A stretch of 37,957 nucleotides of DNA from an uncultured Cryomorphaceae bacterium (GTDB lineage: Bacteria; Bacteroidota; Bacteroidia; Flavobacteriales; Schleiferiaceae). A program made the position numbers and the translations under genes. The stretch lies in assembly GCA_937129395.1 (NCBI GenBank), contig CAKZNE010000181.1:1-37957 (forward strand), written 5' to 3'. Under the pieces are notes generated by a model that saw only the letters and a program-made list of their open reading frames with translations, had not been told where the DNA came from and did not search any database. Of the stretch, positions 1 through 8,117 are shown piece after piece; within the stretch, counting starts at the first letter, position 1; each line of letters starts with the position of its first letter.

Positions 1-1675
1 AAATTATTTCCTCCCTTTTTATTACAATGTCTTCATCTTTACCAAGGCTAATTTGCAAAGTATCACCGGCGGCCTCTACGTTGAGGTAGGTTTCTCCCAT
101 ATAGGTTCCTTCATAATAAATACCAGCACTACCATTTCTTAAACTAAGCTTTTCCCAATCGGTTAAAGAAGCGGTTAAGTAAGCATGCTCCTCCATTTTA
201 GGAACCGCTTGGTAAAGGTAATCCGCATCTAAAGAAAAGGATTGAAGATCTACTACATAATCACTTCCGTCTGATGGTATATCGTAAGGTTCGCTAACGG
301 TAAAATTGAATGTTGTTGGGTTGCGGGTCATTTTAGCTTGTTGGCTTTTTTGATATTCCCCATTTGAAACACCTGGTAAAGTCCTTAAGTTACCAATTAC
401 ACCACCTGATGCATCTCCATATTGTGCAGGTATTCCACTGGATTGAACGGAGCTGCTTTTGCTTTTATTTATTAGAGGGGCTTCATATTTCAAAACCACC
501 GCTTCAAGTTCCTCGGTGCTTTCTACTAAGGCAATCCTATAATGCCTCAGCTTTGGATTAAGGTATGTTACTTTTGGATTGTAACCAGCAAAACTAGTTT
601 CAAGTGTTTGAGCGGGTGTTTTTAAATTTATTTTAAATTGTCCATCAAAATTGGCGGAAGTCGAAGCTATGATTTCACCCAAACTATTTTTTGCAACAAT
701 ACTTGCTATTGGAATGGATTCTTGATGTTTAGGGTCAATTACTAGGCCCGAAACTGTTCCTGTTATTCCCGGGGAAGAAACATTTTTACTTCGTCCTGTT
801 ATGGAATATCGTTGGTTGGTGAAATTCAAAAACCAAGGATTTAATAATTGAATTTGCCCATCTTTGGAAGGATCACCAGTGCTTAAACTAATCTTTATAT
901 TTTCCCAATCTTCTCCTGTGTTTTGGATCACTTTGGCTTTGTAAATTAACTCCAAGGGACTGTCTGTGTTTTTTACTTTTAAATCGTAATAGGGTCTCCA
1001 AGAAGCTTGGCTTACTGTATAGCTTAAATCCAAATCTGCCTTCATTGCCGCATCAGAATTAAAAACAATTACCACTTCACCAGACTTTGTAGAAGATTGA
1101 TTTCTATATTTTTCCAATTGAATGATTATCTTTTGTTTCTCCACGTTTAAGGTTTCTAATTCCCTATCAATGGCTTGCATTTTTTGGTCTAATTCCAGCT
1201 GACGAGTACGCAATAGGTTCACCCCTTTTTCCAATTCTAGAACGCTAACCCCGTTTTCTGAACCACCGAAATTTGTGTTTTTTACCAGAATCTGTTTTTC
1301 TTGATAATAAACCATGGTGTTGGATTCTAAAGTTTCGGATTTATAGCCCAATTGCTTTAATCTCTTTTGCAGGGCTTTTATTTTGGTAGAATCTTTTGCG
1401 CTTTCATCCTTATAAGCCACTTGGTGGTTTATGGAAAAAACGGTTACAGGAGCATTGGTATTAAACTGAATTGATTTTTGATCTAAGCTTAAAGGAAGTC
1501 CGGTAAAATGAATCGTATTTCTACCAGCAATTAAACTTGCTTTGGCAGAACGTTTTACTTGAGCTCCATTTAGAAAAACGGTTACACTTTCAATTTTGGA
1601 TTTTACCTCGGTTTTTTTCTGTCCAAAGCTTAGGCTAGAAAGGAGGACAAAAAAGCTGATTATATATAATTTCAT
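1..1675 (-). CDS. MuiA-like DUF4139 exported protein, copy A (3' end cut by window edge)
   Basis: The reading frame opens at an ATG at 1675-1673 and stays open to base 1, so the stop lies outside the window. Translated by eye, it begins with a signal peptide (MKLYIISFFVLLSSLSFGQ). A DUF4140-like N-terminal region, a coiled coil and the DUF4139 beta-rich region follow, the last interrupted by a carboxypeptidase-regulatory-like domain. It is a tandem paralogue of the gene at 1745-3712 and matches it almost codon for codon outside that insert. After the insert it carries a stretch (about 349-499) containing KYEAPLI and IPAQYGDASGGVIG, which looks like the start of a TonB-dependent-receptor plug and is absent from copy B. 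The family is named after a Rhizobium mucoidy inhibitor; its biochemical role is unknown. Export to the periplasm or surface is inferred. Confidence 0.88.
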   Translation of the reverse strand, partial: MKLYIISFFVLLSSLSFGQKKTEVKSKIESVTVFLNGAQVKRSAKASLIAGRNTIHFTGLPLSLDQKSIQFNTNAPVTVFSINHQVAYKDESAKDSTKIKALQKRLKQLGYKSETLESNTMVYYQEKQILVKNTNFGGSENGVSVLELEKGVNLLRTRQLELDQKMQAIDRELETLNVEKQKIIIQLEKYRNQSSTKSGEVVIVFNSDAAMKADLDLSYTVSQASWRPYYDLKVKNTDSPLELIYKAKVIQNTGEDWENIKISLSTGDPSKDGQIQLLNPWFLNFTNQRYSITGRSKNVSSPGITGTVSGLVIDPKHQESIPIASIVAKNSLGEIIASTSANFDGQFKINLKTPAQTLETSFAGYNPKVTYLNPKLRHYRIALVESTEELEAVVLKYEAPLINKSKSSSVQSSGIPAQYGDASGGVIGNLRTLPGVSNGEYQKSQQAKMTRNPTTFNFTVSEPYDIPSDGSDYVVDLQSFSLDADYLYQAVPKMEEHAYLTASLTDWEKLSLRNGSAGIYYEGTYMGETYLNVEAAGDTLQISLGKDEDIVIKREEII

Positions 1676-1744
1676 AATTTGTTTTTAGGTTTGGAAATAC
1701 AAGGTGTTTCAAATGAAAGATCATCTAAAACCAGTCTCGGATTT

Positions 1745-3712
1745 TTAATAGAGGTTTATGATTTTGTTTTTTGGATAAGCCACTCTATACTTAAGATCCA
1801 GTTCTTTTTCTTCGCTTGGGTTTAAGTCAATTTCCCATTTTATCAGTTTGGACTCACCATCAACTTTCCCGCTGCTTTCCTCAATTTCCTTAACCTTAAT
1901 ATCATCATTGGCAGAGATAGGATATTGGTCCGTAATGGAAAGCTTGATTTTGTTTTGTTTATTATTTCGGATGGTGATTCTATAATGGAATGTTTCCTCT
2001 TTATTTCCGCTAACGAGTTTTACATCTTCTTTGGAAATTATTTCTTCTCTTTTTATTACAATGTCTTCGTCTTTACCAAGACTAATTTGCAAAGTATCAC
2101 CAGCGGCCTCCACATTGAGGTAGGTTTCTCCCATATAGGTTCCTTCATAATAAATACCGGCACTACCATTTCTTAAACTAAGCTTTTCCCAATCGGTTAT
2201 GGAGGCTGTTAAATAAGCATGCTCCTCCATTTTAGGAACCGCTTGGTAGAGGTAATCCGCATCTAAAGAAAAGGATTGAAGTTCTACAACATAATCACTT
2301 CCGTCTGAGGGTATATCGTAAGGTTCGCTAACGGTGAAATTAAATGTTGTTGGGTTTCGGGTCATTTTGGCTATTTGTACTTTGCTTTTGTAAGAAACTG
2401 GTGTTCTTCCGAAAGTTTGTGTGTTTCCAGAGTACATATTGGAAATTGATGAAGATGACATTGAGGGAGTTGCCCTGGCCGCCATACTAACAATATCTTC
2501 TGATTGAGTACTTTCCATATCATATTCAACAACGATCTCCTCAAGAGCCTCGTTAATCTCATTCATTTGGATACGGTAATTGCTTAGTTGAGCATTTAAA
2601 TAGCGAGTTTGTTTGCTATAGCCCAAAAAGCTAATTTCTATAAGCTGGCAAGGTCGAGTGAGGTTGAGTTCAAATTTTCCATCAAAATTGGCGGTGGTTC
2701 CCCTAACAATTTCGCCAAGGTTGTTTTTGGCAATAATATTGGCATAAGGGATGGATTCTTGTGTAGCCGCATCGGTAACAATTCCACTTACTTTTCCGGT
2801 AATCCCTGGAGAGGAAATGTTGGTTGTTTTTCCTACAGAAGAATAACGTTGGTTGGTAAAGTTTAAAAACCAAGGAGATAAGTTTTGGATTTGCCCATCT
2901 TTAGAAGGGTCGCCAGTACTTAAACTTATCTTTATATTTTTCCAGTCCTCACCAGTGTTTTGTACCACTTTAGCTTTGTAAATTAATTCCAAAGGACTGT
3001 CGGTGTTTTTTACTTTTAAATCGTAGTAGGGTCTCCAAGATGCTTGTTTTACTGTATAGGTTAAATCCAAATTTGCTTTCATGGCGGCATCAGAATTAAA
3101 AACAATTATTACCTCACCAGATTTTGTAGAGGATTGGTTTCTATATTTCTCCAATTGAATAATTATTTTTTGCCTTTCTAAATTCAAGGCCTCCGTTTCC
3201 TGATCTATGGATTGTAGCTTTTTATTGAGTTCCAATTGTCGTGCACGAAGAAGATTTACACCTTTTTCCAATTCCAGAACGCTAACCCCACTTTTGCTTC
3301 CTCCAAAGCTTGTGTTCTTCACTAAAATTTGTTTTTCTTGATGGTATACTTTGTAGGTAGACTCTAAGGTTTCGGCTTTATAGCCCAATTCTTTTAATTT
3401 TTGTTGAAGAGCTTTAACCTTAGTAGAGTCTTTGGCACTTTCATCCTTATAAGCGACTTGGTGATTAATAGAAAAAACAGTAACAGGAGCGTTGGTATTA
3501 AACTGAATTGATTTTTGATCTAGGCTTAAAGGAAGTCCAGTAAAATGGATGGTATTTCTTCCCGCAATTAAGGTGGCTTTTGCCGATCTTTTTACTTGTG
3601 CCCCATTGAGAAATACGGTAACACTTTCAATTTTGGATTCTACTTCGGTTTTTTTCTGTGCAAAGCTAAAGCTCGACAAAAGGATAAGCAGTGCTAGTAG
3701 GCTTGGTTTCAT
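1745..3712 (-). CDS. MuiA-like DUF4139 exported protein, copy B
   Basis: A 655-residue protein with signal peptide 1-19 ending SFAQ. Residues about 28-125 form the DUF4140-like domain, about 140-195 a charged coiled coil, and about 215-655 the DUF4139 domain. That domain is interrupted at about 306-395 by a carboxypeptidase-regulatory-like beta-sandwich (VSGIVTDAATQESIPYANI, then ANFDGKFELNL). A Ser/Thr-rich linker at about 396-448 follows before DUF4139 resumes. The stop is 69 bp upstream of copy A, so the two probably share a transcript with B first. Function is unknown: the family name comes from a mucoidy phenotype, and in Bacteroidota these are exported proteins of unproven role. The start is an ATG directly before the signal peptide. 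No convincing promoter was seen upstream. Confidence 0.9.
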   Translation of the reverse strand: MKPSLLALLILLSSFSFAQKKTEVESKIESVTVFLNGAQVKRSAKATLIAGRNTIHFTGLPLSLDQKSIQFNTNAPVTVFSINHQVAYKDESAKDSTKVKALQQKLKELGYKAETLESTYKVYHQEKQILVKNTSFGGSKSGVSVLELEKGVNLLRARQLELNKKLQSIDQETEALNLERQKIIIQLEKYRNQSSTKSGEVIIVFNSDAAMKANLDLTYTVKQASWRPYYDLKVKNTDSPLELIYKAKVVQNTGEDWKNIKISLSTGDPSKDGQIQNLSPWFLNFTNQRYSSVGKTTNISSPGITGKVSGIVTDAATQESIPYANIIAKNNLGEIVRGTTANFDGKFELNLTRPCQLIEISFLGYSKQTRYLNAQLSNYRIQMNEINEALEEIVVEYDMESTQSEDIVSMAARATPSMSSSSISNMYSGNTQTFGRTPVSYKSKVQIAKMTRNPTTFNFTVSEPYDIPSDGSDYVVELQSFSLDADYLYQAVPKMEEHAYLTASITDWEKLSLRNGSAGIYYEGTYMGETYLNVEAAGDTLQISLGKDEDIVIKREEIISKEDVKLVSGNKEETFHYRITIRNNKQNKIKLSITDQYPISANDDIKVKEIEESSGKVDGESKLIKWEIDLNPSEEKELDLKYRVAYPKNKIINLY

Positions 3713-3901
3713 ACTTTTCTTTTTTTATTGGATGGAAATATTGCTTTACGGTTGCCCCAAAACAAAAAATTTCTGGATAAAAATGAAGATTTATCAGAGA
3801 ATAAAAGGAAGTTCCGGGAATTTAGATTCACAATATTATGAACATTTAATTTCCAAGGAAGCAAATAGAAGGCCAGAAAATATGGATAACTAAGGACTAG
3901 A
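3713..3901. other. 189-bp spacer between FTR1 and muiA copy B
   Basis: AT-rich spacer with no RNA gene or hairpin terminator that I can see. A 36-codon plus-strand ORF (3783-3893) lies within it but has no supporting signal. Confidence 0.5.
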
Positions 3902-5812
3902 CTATGCGGCTATTTTTTTGGCTAGGGGCTTGTTTCCAACCTTCCAAAGAATCACTAAAAGACCTAAAATTAAAAGCTGGGAAATTAAACTTTGCCAAGT
4001 GGGATACATTCCCAAAAGATCTATTCGGAAATTGAATGGGGTACTGCTTACTCCTATTTTTCCAGCCTCCTGTAAAGCATGGATTCCTTTTCCGCTTAAT
4101 ACAACCGCCAATATCGCCATGATATAGGCCGAATATTTAAAAAGTTGAGTAACAGGGAGTTTTTTAGAGTATTTTAAAACTAAAACAGCCAAAACAGCCA
4201 AGAGAACAAAGGCCACCAAAATTCCTGAAATAAAGGCGCCGCTGTGTTCACTTCCCGCTTCAGAACTTAATGCAGAAAGGAAAAGAACAGATTCAAATGC
4301 TTCTCTAAATACAACAACAAAGGACAAGAAGGCTAAACCAAATAAGCTTTCTCGACTTGTTATCTTTTCAATTTTATTTTTAACAAAAGCTTGCCACTTA
4401 CTAGCCTCTGCCTTACTGTGCATCCAGAAACCGACATAAACTAAAATACCCACGGCAAAAAGGGCAATTAATCCCTCCATTATTTCTCGTTGTGCACCAG
4501 AGAATGAAAATAAACGCCCAGCTCCCCACCACATTAAAAAACCGGAAGCAATTGCAGCGAGCCAACCAATATGGATGAACTTGGCCGCTTTAGGGAGTTT
4601 TAAGTTTCTAATAATTCCGAGTATGGTGATGATTACTAGAAAAGCCTCTAAGCCTTCTCGTAGTATAATTGTGGAAGAAAGGGTAAAAGTAAGCCAAGAG
4701 GAAAAAGTTTGATTGTCTATTATTTCCTGGGCCTTTGCTAAAACAACTTTACTTTCTTGGGCAAGTAGGCGAACAGTTTCCACTTCTTTTTCAGCCTCAA
4801 TTGCCGCTCTCATTTTGGTAAGTTGCCCTTCTAATTCCGAGACAAAACTTGCGTCATTGGCTCTAATTTGCATTTCTATAGGTTCCACACCATCCAAATA
4901 AGCACTTAAAGCAAGGGCTCTAGCTTTTTCTTTGTTTCCCTGGCTATAGGCCTTTTCCGAAGCAATAATATTGGACATTGCCAATTGAATAAAATCTACA
5001 GAAGCTAATTTGGCGCCTTTTTTAGGATTTAATCGAAGCGCAGAAATAACGGATTGTACATTTTCCTTTGGGTCAATAATGGATTTGAGATCCGTATTGT
5101 TTTTGGTGGCCAATAATTCTAAATCTACTTTTTGATTGGCCTTGAAATTTGTTTTCAAAACCTCATTTTGCTTCCTAGAAAGAGCAATAATATAAAAGGC
5201 CAAATCCCAAATTTCATCCTCCTTTAATTCTGTAAAAGCGCGCATTCCAGTATTGGAAACACCCAGTTTAATGGTGTTATAAGCCTGAAAAGGAGATAGG
5301 CCATTGGCTTTGTCCTCGTCGTGAAAATTTGTTGGGCTTGGGTCTAGCCCTACGGATATAGCACCATCTCCCTTGCCTTCTACGCCGTGGCAGGATTGAC
5401 ATTGTTGAATATAAAGTGCTTTTGCATTTTTTAAAGAAGGCCATTTTTCGGGGGCAACAGAAAGCTTGTGAAAATCAATTAATCCTGTTTTTATGCTTTG
5501 TGCCAATTTTGAAACCTGAGAAACAGAAGCTTTGGAGTCTATTAATAATTTTAATGATTGAATAGCCTCTTGAATTTTAGAAGGTTCTTTTTTCGCTAGC
5601 TTTTCGACGGTAGAGGCAAACTCCCGCATTTCACCAAATTCCCCTTCATTAATAATGGTATTGGCTTTTACAGCCATGGAATAGTCCACTGATATATAGT
5701 CCAAAAGGTGCACCATCATTCGAGCATCTGCACTTTCGGCTTTTGCTGTATTGGCAGTAAGAAATACCGAAAAGAGGAGAATAAAATATAGGAAAAGCTT
5801 GGAATTTTTCAA
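3902..5812 (-). CDS. FTR1-family iron permease fused to cytochrome c
   Basis: A 636-residue predicted inner-membrane protein. Signal peptide about 1-25 is followed by a helical periplasmic region. Next comes a mono-heme cytochrome c domain with CQSCH at 138-142 and a probable axial Met at 190 (NTGMRAF), then a second helical linker. The C-terminal FTR1/EfeU-type permease spans about 375-636 with several membrane helices. Both iron-binding motifs are present: REGLE at 385-389 and REAFE at 503-507. Known FTR1 permeases couple ferrous iron oxidation to ferric iron uptake; here the fused cytochrome could accept the electron, replacing a separate ferroxidase (inference). The start is TTG at 5812; no ATG precedes the signal peptide. 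A strong promoter lies at 5845-5874. No other efe gene is adjacent. Confidence 0.9.
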   Translation of the reverse strand: MKNSKLFLYFILLFSVFLTANTAKAESADARMMVHLLDYISVDYSMAVKANTIINEGEFGEMREFASTVEKLAKKEPSKIQEAIQSLKLLIDSKASVSQVSKLAQSIKTGLIDFHKLSVAPEKWPSLKNAKALYIQQCQSCHGVEGKGDGAISVGLDPSPTNFHDEDKANGLSPFQAYNTIKLGVSNTGMRAFTELKEDEIWDLAFYIIALSRKQNEVLKTNFKANQKVDLELLATKNNTDLKSIIDPKENVQSVISALRLNPKKGAKLASVDFIQLAMSNIIASEKAYSQGNKEKARALALSAYLDGVEPIEMQIRANDASFVSELEGQLTKMRAAIEAEKEVETVRLLAQESKVVLAKAQEIIDNQTFSSWLTFTLSSTIILREGLEAFLVIITILGIIRNLKLPKAAKFIHIGWLAAIASGFLMWWGAGRLFSFSGAQREIMEGLIALFAVGILVYVGFWMHSKAEASKWQAFVKNKIEKITSRESLFGLAFLSFVVVFREAFESVLFLSALSSEAGSEHSGAFISGILVAFVLLAVLAVLVLKYSKKLPVTQLFKYSAYIMAILAVVLSGKGIHALQEAGKIGVSSTPFNFRIDLLGMYPTWQSLISQLLILGLLVILWKVGNKPLAKKIAA

Positions 5813-5844
5813 GTCAACTTATTTAGACCAATTAAAAATAATGG

Positions 5845-5874
5845 CAAATATAATAGATAATGTCTTTTAACAAA
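5845..5874 (-). promoter_or_regulatory. Promoter of the FTR1-cytochrome gene
   Basis: Reading the minus strand, TTTG at 5874-5871 and TATATTTG at 5852-5845 are separated by 18 bp. This fits the Bacteroidota -33/-7 consensus (TTTG and TAnnTTTG). The implied transcript start is about 25 nt before the TTG start codon. Confidence 0.6.
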
Positions 5875-5960
5875 GGGTTTTTTAAATTCTAATAAGGAAA
5901 TTAAAAAGACTTAAAAAGGCAAAGAGGAAGAGGTAAATTTGATGAAGGTTTTGGAGCAAT

Positions 5961-5993
5961 AAAAAAGCCCAATCGTTTAAGATTGAGCTTTTT
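5961..5993 (-). terminator. Intrinsic terminator after tRNA-Cys
   Basis: Minus-strand stem AAGCTCAATC / GATTGGGCTT (one G-T pair) with a 6-nt loop, followed by six T. It begins a few bases beyond the tRNA 3' end. The other strand also has a short T run, so it may work in both directions. Confidence 0.75.
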
Positions 5994-5997
5994 GTTG

Positions 5998-6068
5998 AGG
6001 TTCCGAGCGGATTCGAACCGCTGTAGATGGTTTTGCAGACCACTGCCTAGCCGCTCGGCCACGGAACC
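5998..6068 (-). tRNA. tRNA-Cys (anticodon GCA)
   Basis: The reverse complement folds as a 71-nt cloverleaf. The acceptor stem is GGTTCCG with CGGAACC, and the discriminator base is U, the normal identity base for cysteine tRNA. The anticodon loop is CTGCAAA, giving anticodon GCA. The T arm is GCGGTTCGAATCCGC. CCA is not encoded. The gene stands alone, with its own promoter upstream and a terminator downstream. Confidence 0.96.
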
Positions 6069-6079
6069 ATTAAGGGCGG

Positions 6080-6109
6080 CAAATATAAGGATTATCTTGT
6101 CCCTAGCAA
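6080..6109 (-). promoter_or_regulatory. Promoter of tRNA-Cys
   Basis: Minus strand: TTG at 6109-6107 and TATATTTG at 6087-6080 with a 19-bp spacer. The -33 element ends next to the folB stop codon at 6110. The predicted start is only a few bases before the mature tRNA 5' end at 6068. Confidence 0.6.
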
Positions 6110-6466
6110 TTATCTTTTTCGTTTCATTACAATTGTCACCTTTTCCACATTCCCATTTATAGGAGGAATTGTTTTAGAAAGCTCCACTTCTGCTTTTCTA
6201 ATTGCCCAATGTTCTTTTAAAAGTCTAGATAAAATTCTATCTGTAACATGTTCGATTAACTCGGCGCGAATTGCCATTTCCTCCTCTACAATTTGGTTAA
6301 TAGCTACATAGTCTACCGTGTCTTTTAATTTATCGCTTTTGGAAGCTTGGCTTAAATCTGTCCAAACCGTAACATGAACCAAATAATCCGCTCCAATTTT
6401 TGCCTCTTCCGGTAAACAACCATGATAGCCATAGAGTTTTATTCCTTCAACCTTAATTTTATTCAT
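6110..6466 (-). CDS. folB: Dihydroneopterin aldolase
   Basis: A 118-residue protein of the usual length for this family. It opens with KIKVEGIKLYGYHGCLPEE, the family's GxHG-type N-terminal signature, and ends with a SKTIPPINGNVEKVTI-type strand typical of the tunnelling fold. FolB splits 7,8-dihydroneopterin into 6-hydroxymethyl-dihydropterin and glycolaldehyde in cytosolic folate synthesis. The ATG overlaps the gltX stop codon by one base (TAATG), so the two are translationally coupled. No other folate gene is nearby. Confidence is high from the motifs; an epimerase-only variant cannot be excluded from sequence alone. Confidence 0.92.
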   Translation of the reverse strand: MNKIKVEGIKLYGYHGCLPEEAKIGADYLVHVTVWTDLSQASKSDKLKDTVDYVAINQIVEEEMAIRAELIEHVTDRILSRLLKEHWAIRKAEVELSKTIPPINGNVEKVTIVMKRKR

Positions 6467-8001
6467 TAAACAGGAAGTTTGTCCAAAGCAATTTGCATAC
6501 GTTCTAATGTTTCCTTTTTACCTAGAATAGAACAAATTTCAAACATGGATGGTCCCATTCCTTTTCCGGTTACTGCTAGTCGAAAACCAGGACCCACTTT
6601 TCCAAAACCAAGTTCATTCTCTTCCAAATAGGTTTTGAATATAGTTTCTAAATTTTCGATCCCAAAATCATCAGTAGCACCGAAAAGTGTCTGAAGCTTT
6701 TCTACATGTAAGCGGGAGTCTACATTCCATTTTTTCTTCAATGTTTTTGCGTCATATTCCTCTGGTCTTTTAAAGAAATAGTCACCTTCCTCAAGCATAT
6801 CTTTTATAAAATAGGCCCTTTCTTTCATCAGGTTTGCAACCCTTGCTAAAAAGGAAGCATCAAGGTTTTCATAACCAGCAGCGGCAGCTTCCTTTCCTAA
6901 TAAATCACTTAATTCTGCATCCGTTTTTGCTCTAAGGTATTGTTGATTATACCATTTTGTTTTATCGTGATCGTATTTGGCACCAGCCTTATTTACGCGT
7001 TCTAAACTAAAAGATTCAATCAATTCATCCATGGAAAAAATCTCTTGTTCCGTACCTGGATTCCAACCTAAAAAAGCCAGCATGTTTACAAAAGCTTCTG
7101 AAAAGAAACCTTTTTGTTTATATCCTGAGGAGCTTTCTCCATCTTCTGGATTAGTCCATTGCAATGGGAAAACAGGAAAACCTAAACGATCTCCGTCTCT
7201 TTTGCTCAATTTACCATTTCCATCTGGCTTTAATAATAATGGAAGGTGGGCAAACTGTGGCCTGCTTTCTTCCCAACCAAAATATCTATAAAGTAAAATA
7301 TGAAGAGGAGCCGAGGGCAACCATTCTTCACCTCTAATCACATGACTGATATTCATCAAATGATCATCTACAATATTTGCTAAATGATAGGTTGGCATTC
7401 CGTCTGATTTGAAAAGCACCTTATCATCAATATTATTGGTATTTACAGAAACCCAACCGCGAATGATATCTTCAAATTTTACCTCTTCGTTTCTAGGAAG
7501 CTTAATACGGATTACATAGGCTTCACCATCCGCAATTCGTTTGTTTACTTCTTCCTCAGAAAGAGTGAGGGAGTTTTTCATATGACTACGGGTCACATTA
7601 TTATATTGCCAGTTAGCGGTACCTGCTTTTTTAGCAAGTTCCCTCATTTTTGTTAATTCTTCAGAAGTATCAAAAGCATAATAAGCATGTCCACTTTCTA
7701 CCAATTGATCCGCATACTGACGGTACATTGGTTTTCTTTCGGATTGTTTATATGGGCCAAATTCACCACCATATCCCTGACCTTCGTCGGGAACCATGCC
7801 ACACCATTCCAAAGATTCTCGTATATAGTCTTCAGCACCAGGTACAAAACGAGTTTGGTCGGTATCTTCAATTCTTAAAATGAAATCACCACCTAACTTC
7901 TTGGCAAACAAATAGTTGTAAAGGGCTGTTCTAACACCACCCATGTGTAAGGGGCCTGTTGGACTAGGCGCAAAACGAACACGAACTTTTCTATCACTCA
8001 T
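6466..8001 (-). CDS. gltX: Glutamyl-tRNA synthetase
   Basis: Class I synthetase, 511 residues from the chosen ATG. The HIGH-type motif is in APSPTGPLHMGG near the N terminus and the KMSKS-type motif is KLSKRDGD mid-protein. The C-terminal anticodon-binding region is full length. It charges tRNA-Glu. A GTG nine bases upstream (8010) would add MIE. I prefer the ATG at 8001 because it gives MSDRKVRVRF, a typical GluRS beginning, and a more normal distance from the promoter box at 8024-8031. It is the first gene of a two-gene unit with folB. Confidence 0.96.
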   Translation of the reverse strand: MSDRKVRVRFAPSPTGPLHMGGVRTALYNYLFAKKLGGDFILRIEDTDQTRFVPGAEDYIRESLEWCGMVPDEGQGYGGEFGPYKQSERKPMYRQYADQLVESGHAYYAFDTSEELTKMRELAKKAGTANWQYNNVTRSHMKNSLTLSEEEVNKRIADGEAYVIRIKLPRNEEVKFEDIIRGWVSVNTNNIDDKVLFKSDGMPTYHLANIVDDHLMNISHVIRGEEWLPSAPLHILLYRYFGWEESRPQFAHLPLLLKPDGNGKLSKRDGDRLGFPVFPLQWTNPEDGESSSGYKQKGFFSEAFVNMLAFLGWNPGTEQEIFSMDELIESFSLERVNKAGAKYDHDKTKWYNQQYLRAKTDAELSDLLGKEAAAAGYENLDASFLARVANLMKERAYFIKDMLEEGDYFFKRPEEYDAKTLKKKWNVDSRLHVEKLQTLFGATDDFGIENLETIFKTYLEENELGFGKVGPGFRLAVTGKGMGPSMFEICSILGKKETLERMQIALDKLPV

Positions 8002-8023
8002 TTCTATCACATATTTGAGGCGG

Positions 8024-8031
8024 CAAAGATA
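8024..8031 (-). promoter_or_regulatory. Putative -7 box of gltX-folB
   Basis: The minus strand reads TATCTTTG, an exact TAnnTTTG match, about 22 bp before the gltX ATG. No good -33 TTG was found at the usual distance. Confidence 0.4.
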
Positions 8032-8050
8032 ATTATCTTGTTAGGCTTTG

Positions 8051-8058
8051 TACCTTTG
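8051..8058 (+). promoter_or_regulatory. Putative -7 box of the DUF4175 gene
   Basis: The plus strand reads TACCTTTG, an exact TAnnTTTG match, about 60 bp before the ATG at 8118. It is back to back with the gltX box, so this 116-bp gap is probably a divergent promoter region. The -33 element is unclear. Confidence 0.35.
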
Positions 8059-8117
8059 AGAGAAGCAATTGCCAATTATTTTTTGCGTTAGCCATTGGTA
8101 AGAACAACGAAACGAAC

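Noticed and set aside
349-499. A separate TonB-dependent receptor gene or pseudogene at the left edge
   Set aside because: The reading frame is continuous with the MuiA-like protein on both sides, and no beta-barrel sequence follows.
3783-3893. 36-codon plus-strand ORF in the FTR1-muiA spacer
   Set aside because: No promoter, signal or recognisable motif, and the longer ORF around it is antisense to muiA copy B.
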